DNA from: Minwuia thermotolerans
GTDB lineage: Bacteria > Pseudomonadota > Alphaproteobacteria > Minwuiales > Minwuiaceae
Length of the DNA stretch: 64,000 nt
Direction: 5' to 3'
NCBI GenBank assembly: GCA_021604565.1
Contig: BQJF01000006.1
Location: 26,867 to 90,866 of the forward strand
In this document: positions 20,716 to 28,366 of the stretch, piece by piece
How the letters are laid out: each line of letters starts with the position of its first letter
How positions within the stretch are numbered: the first letter of the stretch is position 1
Notes under the pieces: generated by a model
Told to the model about the DNA's origin: nothing
What the model saw: the letters and a program-made list of their open reading frames with translations, nothing else
Database searches by the model: none
Made by a program: the position numbers and the translations under genes

Positions 20716-21891
20716 ATGACTGCCCGGATCGACATGTCAGTGGAACCTGCCAGAACCAGATCCGGGGGCAAGCCGCGCGTGCTGCTGGTGGGGCCATTTC
20801 CGCCAACGACCGGCGGTGTCACGACATTCATGCTGAACCTCATGGCGTCGGACCTGGCGCAGGACTTCGATTTCATTCCGCACACGACATCCCGCCCGCC
20901 AAAGAAGAACGTGGTTGATAACTATGGTTACGCCGCGATCCTGAAAGGTGGCGTGCTTCGCCTCTTCATCGCGGCCTTCGCGACACTCTGGCACCTGATC
21001 AGCTTCCCCTTCGTGCTCTGGTTCCGGCGCATCGATATCGTGCAGATCCAGTCCTCGGATTTTCAGACCTTCTGGGAATCCTGTGTCTATCTCTGGATGG
21101 CCCGGCGTCTGGGGCGACCGACGATGATGCGCCTGGGCGGCATATTCGACCAGTTCTACGAAGGCTCCTCCCCCCGGATGCAGCGCGGTATCCGCGCCGG
21201 CGTGGCATCGCCCGATATCCTGATCGTGCAGTCGGAGGGCTGGCGGGATTACCTGACAGGGCTTGGCCGGACCGGGCCGATGCTCGTGCTCTACAATTCC
21301 GTGCCGAGATCGTCGGTGGTGCCGCTGGATCAGGCCCGCAACCGGACGCCGCTGTTCATCTTCACCGCCGGGACCGAGGGCAAGCGCAAGGGAGCCTATG
21401 TGCTGATCGAGGCGCTGCAGCGGCCCGAAATGGCGGATGTCGCCGCCGCGTTCCATCTTGCGGCTGTCATAGAGCCACTGGAGTCGCAATTCGGGAGTGC
21501 CGCCCTGCCGCAGCAGATCACGCGCGAGGGCTATCTGGCCCACGCGGAGCTGCTGCAACTGATGCGCAGCGGCGATGTCTTCCTGATGCCGTCCTATGGT
21601 GAGGGCTTTCCCAACAGCCTGCTGGAAGCCATGGCAGCCGGGCTCGCGCCCGTGGTCACGCCTGTCGGCGCGGTGCCGGAGATCGTTTCCGACGGCAGGG
21701 ACGGGCTGGTCATTCCCGCCGGGGACCCGGAGGCACTGGCACGGGCGATCCGCCGTCTGGTGGATGATCCGTCCCTGAGACTGCAACTGGCACGATCCGC
21801 GCAAGAGCGGGTCCGGGAGATGTTCGTTGCCGAGGTCGTGCTGGAGCGGCTGGCGACGACTTATCTGGAACTGCTGGCACGGAAGACCTGA
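20716..21891 (+). CDS. Glycosyltransferase family 4
   Basis: 391 aa from the ATG at 20716 (AGGGAAA site); a start at 20689 is also open. It has a GT-B layout: N-terminal acceptor domain starting KPRVLLVGPFPPTTGGVTTFMLNLMAS, and a C-terminal nucleotide-sugar domain with SYGEGFPNSLLEAMAAGLAPVVTPVGAVPEIVSDGRDGLVIPAGD, the E-x7-E motif of GT4. It transfers a sugar from a nucleotide donor to a growing glycan in the cytoplasm. The stop overlaps the next ATG as TGATG, so it is translationally coupled with the heparinase-like gene. Confidence 0.9.
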   Translation: MTARIDMSVEPARTRSGGKPRVLLVGPFPPTTGGVTTFMLNLMASDLAQDFDFIPHTTSRPPKKNVVDNYGYAAILKGGVLRLFIAAFATLWHLISFPFVLWFRRIDIVQIQSSDFQTFWESCVYLWMARRLGRPTMMRLGGIFDQFYEGSSPRMQRGIRAGVASPDILIVQSEGWRDYLTGLGRTGPMLVLYNSVPRSSVVPLDQARNRTPLFIFTAGTEGKRKGAYVLIEALQRPEMADVAAAFHLAAVIEPLESQFGSAALPQQITREGYLAHAELLQLMRSGDVFLMPSYGEGFPNSLLEAMAAGLAPVVTPVGAVPEIVSDGRDGLVIPAGDPEALARAIRRLVDDPSLRLQLARSAQERVREMFVAEVVLERLATTYLELLARKT

Positions 21892-23906
21892 TGGCAACCG
21901 GACACGGAAGCAGCGAGAATTTGGTGCGACTGGTGCGCAAGGCGCGCTGGTACCGCAACCGGCTTGCCGCCATGTCCGCCGCCGAGATCGCCCACCGGAT
22001 GGAGGAGCAGGCGCGACGCCGGATCAGCCGCCTCTATCTGCCCGGATCCGTGACCGGCTTCAATGGTGCGGGTTTTGACCTGCCGCTTTGGCCGGGGCTG
22101 GCCGATGGGGTTGGCCGCATTGCCGGAGATGCGCGCCTGCTTTCGGACTGGGTCGAGAATGCCCGCCTGGTCCGCGCGGGACAGCTTTCCTTCCTCGGCA
22201 TCGACTGGCCGAAGCCTGACGAGGCCGCGGCAGACACCCTGCCGGACTGGCATCTGGACCCTGCCACGGGGCAACGCTGGCCCGATGACCGCTACTGCTT
22301 CGACATTTCCTATCGTCACGCCGACGAGTTCGGTGACGTGAAGAATGTCTGGGAACTGTCGCGCCTGCAGTATCTGCAGCCGGTCGCGGCCTACGCCCTG
22401 GTGTCGGAGGATGCCGCGGCCGTGACCACCTGCGAGGAGCATCTGACGTCCTGGGTGGCGGCCAATCCGGTCTACCGGGGTGTGCACTGGTCGTCGGGGA
22501 TCGAGGTGGCGTTCCGCATCGTCAGCATGCTGGTGATCCTCAGCCTGGTCGGCAGCCGGTTCAGTGCCGAGTCCCGCGCGACGCTGATGCGCAGCCTGTA
22601 CCAGCACGGCTGGTGGCTGGCACGTTTCCCGTCACGTCATTCATCCGCTAACAATCACCTGGTGGCGGAGGCCGGCGGACTGTACATGCTCGGCGCACTG
22701 TGTCCGGGTCTGCCGGGCGCGCGTCGCTGGGCGGACTATGGCCGCGCGGTGCTGGAACGGGAATGCCAGCGACAGATCCATGGCGATGGTGTCGGCGCGG
22801 AGCAGTCGCCTGCCTATGCCGCCCTGACGCTGGAATGGCTGCTGCTCAGCGGTGACCTGGGACGGCGACTGGGTCAGGGTTTCAGTCCCGAGTTCTGGAC
22901 CCGGATCGCCCGTGCCGGCGGTTTCCTGAAGTGGGTGACGGATTCCGCGGGACATCAGCCGCGCATCGGCGATGACGACGACAGTCATGTCCTCGGCAAT
23001 GGCATGGGGGTCGAGCCGACCATCAATTCCGTCATGGCCGCAGTCGCCCATGCCACCGACCGGCCGGAGATCAGTCCCCCCGTGCCTGTCCGGCATCTGC
23101 GCCACGCCCTGATGCCCGCACCACCGCCGAACGGCATCTGGCCCGGCGGTTTCCGGCACTTCAGCGAAGGCGGATATTCCGTCCAGCGGCATCTGGGCAA
23201 GGGCGCGGCGGATCATCTTCTGGTCTTCGACCATGGCCCGATCGGATATCTCTCCATCGCCGCCCATGGCCATGCCGACACATTGTCGGTCTGGCTGCAT
23301 GTGGAGGGACAGCCGGTCCTGATCGATGCCGGCACCTATCTCTATCATGCGGGCCACGCCTGGCGGGATCACTTCCGGGGCACGGTTGCGCACAACACGC
23401 TGACCATCGGCGGGGAGAACAGCTCCGAGATCTCCGGCCCCTTCAACTGGGCGCGCAAGGCGGAGACGCGCGTCCTGAATCTGAAGGACTCGCCAGACGA
23501 CTGGCAGGTCAGCGCGGAGCATGACGGCTATCAGGCCAGCCATGGCATCGCGCATGTCCGGACCGTGGAACGGGCTGGGCCGGGGCTTTACCGCATCACC
23601 GACACCCTGCGCGGCCATTCGGCACCGCAGCGGGTGGAGATCGGCTTTCTCGTCTCGCCCGCATTCGAGGTGGAGGCTGCGGGAACCGGGTTCCGGATCC
23701 GCGATGAACGGGGCGTGGTCCTGACCATCCGCCATGCGGGCGGCCTTGCGGGGTGGCTGGAAACCGGTCGTTCGGGGCCGGAGCGTGGCTGGCATTCACC
23801 GTCCTTCGGGGTTCGTGCGCCTGCGCCGCGCATCGTCTTCGCCGGGGAGCTTTCCGCCGGTCGGGAGGCCGTTTTCGAACTGGAAATCCACGAGGTCGGA
23901 CAGTGA
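21891..23906 (+). CDS. Heparinase II/III family protein
   Basis: 671 aa, no obvious signal peptide. The alpha/alpha-toroid domain includes SSGIEVAFRIVSMLVILSL and the family motif SSANNHLVAEAGGLYMLGAL; the beta-sandwich domain contains LVFDHGPIGYLSIAAHGHADTLSVWL in two pieces and FRGTVAHNTLTIGGENSSEISGPFNW. These His, Tyr and Asn positions match the catalytic region of heparinase II/III-type lyases. Proteins of this kind are often encoded in capsule and exopolysaccharide loci beside glycosyltransferases. Coupled to the upstream glycosyltransferase and followed by algD. Location and substrate are uncertain because a signal sequence is missing. Confidence 0.88.
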   Translation: MATGHGSSENLVRLVRKARWYRNRLAAMSAAEIAHRMEEQARRRISRLYLPGSVTGFNGAGFDLPLWPGLADGVGRIAGDARLLSDWVENARLVRAGQLSFLGIDWPKPDEAAADTLPDWHLDPATGQRWPDDRYCFDISYRHADEFGDVKNVWELSRLQYLQPVAAYALVSEDAAAVTTCEEHLTSWVAANPVYRGVHWSSGIEVAFRIVSMLVILSLVGSRFSAESRATLMRSLYQHGWWLARFPSRHSSANNHLVAEAGGLYMLGALCPGLPGARRWADYGRAVLERECQRQIHGDGVGAEQSPAYAALTLEWLLLSGDLGRRLGQGFSPEFWTRIARAGGFLKWVTDSAGHQPRIGDDDDSHVLGNGMGVEPTINSVMAAVAHATDRPEISPPVPVRHLRHALMPAPPPNGIWPGGFRHFSEGGYSVQRHLGKGAADHLLVFDHGPIGYLSIAAHGHADTLSVWLHVEGQPVLIDAGTYLYHAGHAWRDHFRGTVAHNTLTIGGENSSEISGPFNWARKAETRVLNLKDSPDDWQVSAEHDGYQASHGIAHVRTVERAGPGLYRITDTLRGHSAPQRVEIGFLVSPAFEVEAAGTGFRIRDERGVVLTIRHAGGLAGWLETGRSGPERGWHSPSFGVRAPAPRIVFAGELSAGREAVFELEIHEVGQ

Positions 23907-23997
23907 TGCCGGGGCGCGTGGCGTTTGCACGACCTTGGCCGGTGTCTATGATCCGCCGGGCGAACAATGAAATGCGACAGCATGAAGGGATCTTCAC

Positions 23998-25311
23998 ATG
24001 CGTCTGAGTGTCTTCGGGATGGGCTATGTCGGCAATGTTTCCGCGGCCTGCTTCGCGGCTGACGGCCATACGGTCATTGGTGTCGATCCCAACGCGGTGA
24101 AGGTCGATCTGATCAATCAGGGCGCGTCCCCGATCGTCGAACCGGGTCTGGCGGAGCTGGTGACGGACGGTGTGCGGTCCGGTCGGCTGCGCGGCACCAC
24201 CGACGCGGCAGAGGCGATTGCGGGGACCGATCTGTCGCTGGTCTGTGTCGGCACGCCCAGCCAGGTGAACGGCAATCTGGACCTGACCTATCTGGAGCGG
24301 GTCTGCGCCGACATCGGCGCCTGCCTGAAGACCAAGGACGCGTTTCATGTCGTGGTGATCCGGTCAACCATGCTGCCCGGCACGATCCGGGAGACCGTGA
24401 TTCCGGCGCTGGAAGCGGCTTCGGGCAAGGTTGCGGGCAAGGATTTCGGTGTCTGCAACAACCCCGAGTTCCTGCGCGAGGGTTCCGCCGTCCGCGACTT
24501 TCGCGAACCGCCCAAGACGGTGATCGGCGAGAGTGATCCGCGCGCGGGCGACATGCTGGCCAGCCTCTATGCCGCGCTCGACGCGCCCATGATCCGCACG
24601 GACATCGAAGTCGCGGAGATGGTGAAATATGCAGACAATGCATGGCACGCGGTGAAGGTGACCTTCGGCAACGAGATCGGCGGCATCTGCAAGCGGCTGG
24701 GCATCGACAGCCACAAGGTCATGGATATCTTCTGCCAGGATACCAAGCTGAACATCTCGAAGAACTACCTCCGCCCCGGTTTTGCCTTCGGCGGCTCCTG
24801 CCTGCCGAAGGACCTGCGCGCCATCACCTACAAGGCGCGGGAACTGGATCTGCCGGTGCCGATGCTGAACGGTGTGCTGCCGTCCAACCGCTGGCAGGTG
24901 GAGGCAGGTGTCGAGATGGTACTGTCGAAGGGCAAGCGGAAGGTTGGAATCCTCGGTTTCTCCTTCAAGGCCGATACTGACGACCTGCGCGAAAGCCCGA
25001 TGGTGGAAGTGATCGAGCGGCTGCTGGGCAAGGGCATCGACCTGAAGCTCTATGACCGCAATGTCAGCATGGCGCGCCTGACGGGTGCCAACCGCGACTA
25101 TATCCTGAAGACCATCCCCCATATCTCCAACCTGATGGTGGATACGGTGGACGAGGTTCTGGAACACGCGGAAGTGCTGGTGGTCGGCAATGGCGATGCC
25201 GCCTTCCGTCAGGTGCCGGAACGGATGCGGGAGGGGCAGCAGCTTGTCGATTTCGTGCGCATCAGCGAGGGTCCGAGTGTCGAGGGCCGCTACGACGGCG
25301 TCGCCTGGTAA
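23998..25311 (+). CDS. algD: GDP-mannose 6-dehydrogenase (AlgD-like)
   Basis: 437 aa, versus 436 for Pseudomonas AlgD. The Rossmann motif is GMGYVGNVSAACFAADGHTVIGVD at the N-terminus; the catalytic cysteine falls at residue 268 in FAFGGSCLPKDLRAITY, the same number as in P. aeruginosa AlgD. Other matching blocks are INQGASPIVEPGLAELV, VCVGTPSQVNG, NNPEFLREGSAVRDF and LGFSFKADTDDLRESPMVE. It oxidises GDP-mannose twice to GDP-mannuronate using NAD+. UDP-glucose dehydrogenase is the alternative, but the similarity is closer to AlgD along the whole length. It provides uronic acid for the polysaccharide assembled by the flanking glycosyltransferases. Confidence 0.9.
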   Translation: MRLSVFGMGYVGNVSAACFAADGHTVIGVDPNAVKVDLINQGASPIVEPGLAELVTDGVRSGRLRGTTDAAEAIAGTDLSLVCVGTPSQVNGNLDLTYLERVCADIGACLKTKDAFHVVVIRSTMLPGTIRETVIPALEAASGKVAGKDFGVCNNPEFLREGSAVRDFREPPKTVIGESDPRAGDMLASLYAALDAPMIRTDIEVAEMVKYADNAWHAVKVTFGNEIGGICKRLGIDSHKVMDIFCQDTKLNISKNYLRPGFAFGGSCLPKDLRAITYKARELDLPVPMLNGVLPSNRWQVEAGVEMVLSKGKRKVGILGFSFKADTDDLRESPMVEVIERLLGKGIDLKLYDRNVSMARLTGANRDYILKTIPHISNLMVDTVDEVLEHAEVLVVGNGDAAFRQVPERMREGQQLVDFVRISEGPSVEGRYDGVAW

Positions 25312-25325
25312 GGCGGATCGTCAGC

Positions 25326-26519
25326 GTGTCCCGTCCCCGCCGCGTCCTGTTCATCGTCGAGAACCTGCCGAGTCCGTTTGACCGGCGGGTCTGGCAGGAG
25401 GCGACGACGCTGCGCGCCCATGGCTACGAGGTCTCGATCATCTGCCCCACCGGCAAGGGCTACGAGAAGAAGTACGAGACCATCGACGGCATCCACATCT
25501 ACCGCCACAATCTGCCTCTGGATGCGCGGGGCGCGCTGGGCTATCTGCTGGAGTATTCCGCAGCCCTGTTCTGGGAGTTCTTCCTGACCTGGAAGGTGCT
25601 GCTGACGCGGGGTTTCGACGCCATCCATGCCTGCAATCCGCCGGACAACATCTTTCTGGTCGGCGGCTTCTTCAAGCTGTTGCTGCGCAAGAAGTTCCTG
25701 TTCGACCACCACGACATCAACCCGGAACTCTACGAGGCCAAGTTCGGTCGGCGCGATATCTTCTATCGGCTGATGCTGTCGTGGGAGCGCTGGACATTCC
25801 GCACCGCCAGCGTCTCCATCGCCACCAACGAGAGCTATCGCTGGATCGCCATCGAGCGTGGCGGCATGGACCCGGACCGAGTGCATGTGGTCCGCTCCGG
25901 CCCCAGTCTGGAGCGGCTGAAGATCATCCCGCCCGTGCCTGAACTGAAACGGGGCCGGGACTTTCTGGTCGGCTATGTCGGGGTGATGGGGGCACAGGAA
26001 GGGCTGGATCTGCTGCTCGAGTCCGTGCGCTACATCGTCCACGACAAGGGACGCAAGGACGTTCATTTCGGTCTCGTCGGTGGCGGACCGGAACTGGAGG
26101 TGCTGAAGGCGCAGGCGGTGGAACTGGGTGTCGCCGACCATGTGACCTTCACCGGTCGGGTGCCGGATCAGGACCTGCTGGAGATGCTCAACACGGCGGA
26201 TGTCTGCGTCAATGCCGACCGCTTCAACGCGATGAACGACAAGTCCACCATGAACAAGATCATGGAGTACATGGCACTGGGCAAACCCATCGTGCAGTTC
26301 GACCTGACGGAGGGCCGGTTCTCCGCCGCGGAGGCTTCGGTCTATGCGAAACGCAATGATCCGGTGGACATGGCGGAACAGATCCTGGCGCTGCTGGCTG
26401 ACCCCGAGCGGCGGGCGGAGATGGGGCGTTTCGGCCGCACCCGCGTGGAGAACGAACTGTCGTGGGAGCACGAAGTCCCGCGTCTGCTGGCCGCCTATGA
26501 CGACCTCTTCAGCCGCTGA
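25326..26519 (+). CDS. Glycosyltransferase family 4
   Basis: 397 aa GT-B enzyme, starting 14 bases after algD. The N-terminal domain shows RVLFIVENLPSPFDRRVWQEATTLRAHGYEVSIICP in pieces, characteristic of GT4 enzymes in exopolysaccharide loci. The donor domain has VGYVGVMGAQEGLDLLLESV, FGLVGGGPELEVLKA and the conserved MNKIMEYMALGKPIVQFDLTEGRFSA. It probably adds a sugar, perhaps a uronic acid, to a lipid-linked glycan. Donor and acceptor cannot be assigned. Confidence 0.9.
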   Translation: MSRPRRVLFIVENLPSPFDRRVWQEATTLRAHGYEVSIICPTGKGYEKKYETIDGIHIYRHNLPLDARGALGYLLEYSAALFWEFFLTWKVLLTRGFDAIHACNPPDNIFLVGGFFKLLLRKKFLFDHHDINPELYEAKFGRRDIFYRLMLSWERWTFRTASVSIATNESYRWIAIERGGMDPDRVHVVRSGPSLERLKIIPPVPELKRGRDFLVGYVGVMGAQEGLDLLLESVRYIVHDKGRKDVHFGLVGGGPELEVLKAQAVELGVADHVTFTGRVPDQDLLEMLNTADVCVNADRFNAMNDKSTMNKIMEYMALGKPIVQFDLTEGRFSAAEASVYAKRNDPVDMAEQILALLADPERRAEMGRFGRTRVENELSWEHEVPRLLAAYDDLFSR

Positions 26520-27564
26520 CCCCGGGCTGCCCGCTGCACCGCTCCTGATCGGTGCGACCCTGTTGCTGATCTGTCTGACGCTGCTGCATTTTCATGGCAT
26601 GCCGAGATTTCAGCCTGCCGGTCAACTGGTTACCTATCTCGAAACAGGTCCGGTTCGCCTGCAGGTCAGTGCAGCCGAAACCTCGCCCGGGCGGATCGAG
26701 ATCATGCATCCGCGACGCGGCGAGACGTTCGTCCGGGTCGAGGCACGGCTTGCCGCAACCGCCATCGCGCGCGGGGAACGGCGCTGGCAGCAGGGGCGGC
26801 TGGTCGCGATCCAGGTCGGGCCCAACGGGCGGTTGCGGGTGGATCTGCCGCATGTGGTTGCGCGCCTGAACGGGGATCGCGCAAGTCGGGTCTATCGCGC
26901 GACTTTTCGCATGGCGGAGGACACCGTGGCGGTTCTGCTGCGGGCGGAAATCCTGCGCACGACCGGCACTCTCGATCTGCAGGGCCTGCGGCTGCAGCCC
27001 CTGGCGGAGCGTCCGGGCTTCTCGGGCGGTTCTCGTTTCATCGCAGGTGGCTGGCTGCTGCTGGCGCTGATGATCAGCGTCTGGGTCTTTGGATCGGGCT
27101 GGCATCGGCGCTGGCGTCCCGGACTGGTCTATGTCGTGGCTGCGCCGACGCTGCTGCTCAGCATTGCCCCGGCAGCGGTGACCGCGCCGCTCAGGCTTGG
27201 TGTCGCACGCAATCTGGACCTTGCGGGAATGGCAGGCGAATCCGGCCGCGCGGCGGAGGCCGCCCTGTCCACCAACCTGTTTTCCCTGGCCAAGGTGGGG
27301 CATGTGGCGATGTTCGCGACGGTTGGTGCTGTCATGGTGCTCGCCATCGGATGGCGGCGGTCGGGGGGCGCGCGACGGCTCTTTCTCACGCTTGCCCTCT
27401 CGGCCTGCTTCGGACTGGTGGCGGAAATGCTGCAACTGTTCAGCCCGAACCGCACGGCCACCCTGTTCGATGTCTCGATCAATCTGATCAGCGGTACCGG
27501 GGGCGTCCTGATCGCAACCCTGGGGTTGCTGATCTGGAACAGGCCGGGCTGGTCACGGTATTGA
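26497..27564 (+). CDS. VanZ-domain membrane protein with N-terminal exported domain
   Basis: 355 aa. I chose the ATG at 26497, overlapping the glycosyltransferase by 23 bases; the longer frame from 26344 is a shadow of that gene. TM1 is about residues 13-30, a soluble beta-rich region of ~125 residues follows, and the C-terminal half has three or four helices with the VanZ pattern: KVGHVAMFATVGAVMVLAI, then FGLVAEMLQLFSPNRTATLFDVSINLISGTGGVL. VanZ domains are found in antibiotic-resistance and exopolysaccharide loci; the activity is unknown. The pairing with a large extra domain is unusual for small VanZ proteins. Confidence 0.78.
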   Translation: MTTSSAADPGLPAAPLLIGATLLLICLTLLHFHGMPRFQPAGQLVTYLETGPVRLQVSAAETSPGRIEIMHPRRGETFVRVEARLAATAIARGERRWQQGRLVAIQVGPNGRLRVDLPHVVARLNGDRASRVYRATFRMAEDTVAVLLRAEILRTTGTLDLQGLRLQPLAERPGFSGGSRFIAGGWLLLALMISVWVFGSGWHRRWRPGLVYVVAAPTLLLSIAPAAVTAPLRLGVARNLDLAGMAGESGRAAEAALSTNLFSLAKVGHVAMFATVGAVMVLAIGWRRSGGARRLFLTLALSACFGLVAEMLQLFSPNRTATLFDVSINLISGTGGVLIATLGLLIWNRPGWSRY

Positions 27565-27596
27565 CCGTTCCTCGGTCGAGCAGCCCACAGCCGTGC

Positions 27597-28043
27597 TCAG
27601 ACAGGTGTCATGTCCAGGTTCAGGCGACCGAGCCGTTCGGCAGCCATGCGCGCGAACCGAAGCGTCACGGCCTTGCGCCGGGCAGCATTCAGTTTCAGGT
27701 CCGGCGCTTCCCGTACGATGGCCCCGTCGTAGGTGTCGGCGATGATCAGGCCGCAGTCGTCGGGAATGATCTCCGACGGAAAGTCAGGTGGCACCGCGAA
27801 GAAGAAGCGGTCGCAGAAATCCCGGTACTCCTGCCACTTGGCGTCTGAACGGTAGTCGGCGACCGAGGATTTCACCTCCACGATCCAGACAGTCCCGTCC
27901 CGTCCGATGGCCATCACGTCCGCCCGGCGACCGTTGCGCAAGGTGACCTCCGTCAGGGCGGGCCGGTCATGCTGCACCAGCATCCGCACCACCCCGCGGG
28001 CCAAGGCGACACCATCCGGACGTATGGGAACATTCGGGAACAT
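27597..28043 (-). CDS. mmcB: MmcB family DNA repair protein
   Basis: 148 aa, typical length. The sequence carries a PD-(D/E)xK nuclease-like core: RRADVMAIGRDGTVWIVEVKSSVADYRSDAKWQEY, with Asp, Glu-x-Lys in the usual order, then FCDRFFFAVPPDFP and DCGLIIADTYDG. MmcB proteins are alphaproteobacterial and are linked by family knowledge to survival of mitomycin C damage. The gene stands alone, convergent with the VanZ gene. A GTTC-N6-GTTC repeat overlaps its start codon, one base short of the alphaproteobacterial LexA box. Confidence 0.88.
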   Translation of the reverse strand: MFPNVPIRPDGVALARGVVRMLVQHDRPALTEVTLRNGRRADVMAIGRDGTVWIVEVKSSVADYRSDAKWQEYRDFCDRFFFAVPPDFPSEIIPDDCGLIIADTYDGAIVREAPDLKLNAARRKAVTLRFARMAAERLGRLNLDMTPV

Positions 28044-28366
28044 AACATGATCGTTTCAGATATGAAGCGCAGGTGCAATCCCGTACCTGCCCGTGTCTCG
28101 ATTCAGGACAAGGAATCGCGTCCTGCGGAATCCGGCTGTGCTGGCGACGCAGGTGCGCTCGACGCTCTCGTGTCCTGTTGCCTCGAAGCAACAAGATATG
28201 GGGTCAGGGAAGCCGAATAACCGTTAAACGATCATGAACCATCGGCCAGTTGCGACTGTCGCGGGCAATCTGAAACGCACACAGTTTGGCCCGACTCTTG
28301 CGAAAACGGCTCCAGGGACCAATACGAAAGCGCCACGGAACCGGCGCGACGGGCGGAGCAGGGCAC
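28044..28366. other. 323-base intergenic leader between mmcB and the RTX gene
   Basis: No gene is supported here. The stretch contains a short hairpin (TGTTGC, loop CTCGAA, GCAACA; 28176-28193) and, closer to the RTX gene, a sigma-54-like promoter element listed separately. A GGAGCAGGG ribosome site lies just before the RTX ATG at 28367. Confidence 0.6.
28287..28302 (+). promoter_or_regulatory. Candidate sigma-54 (-24/-12) promoter of the RTX gene
   Basis: The element TGGCCCGACTCTTGCG matches the consensus TGGCACR-N4-TTGCW at 14 of 16 positions and keeps the invariant GG and GC dinucleotides at the required 10-base separation. It points towards the RTX gene; transcription would begin near 28313, leaving a leader of about 54 bases. 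No enhancer-binding regulator is encoded nearby. Confidence 0.5.

Noticed and set aside
18042..27564. Classical alginate biosynthesis operon
   Set aside because: Only AlgD is recognisable; alg8, alg44, algG, algE, algK and algL are absent, so only a uronate-containing polymer is proposed.
28025..28043. LexA/SOS box at the mmcB start (GTTC repeat)
   Set aside because: The two GTTC elements are separated by 6 bases, whereas the alphaproteobacterial box needs 7, and they overlap the start codon and coding sequence.
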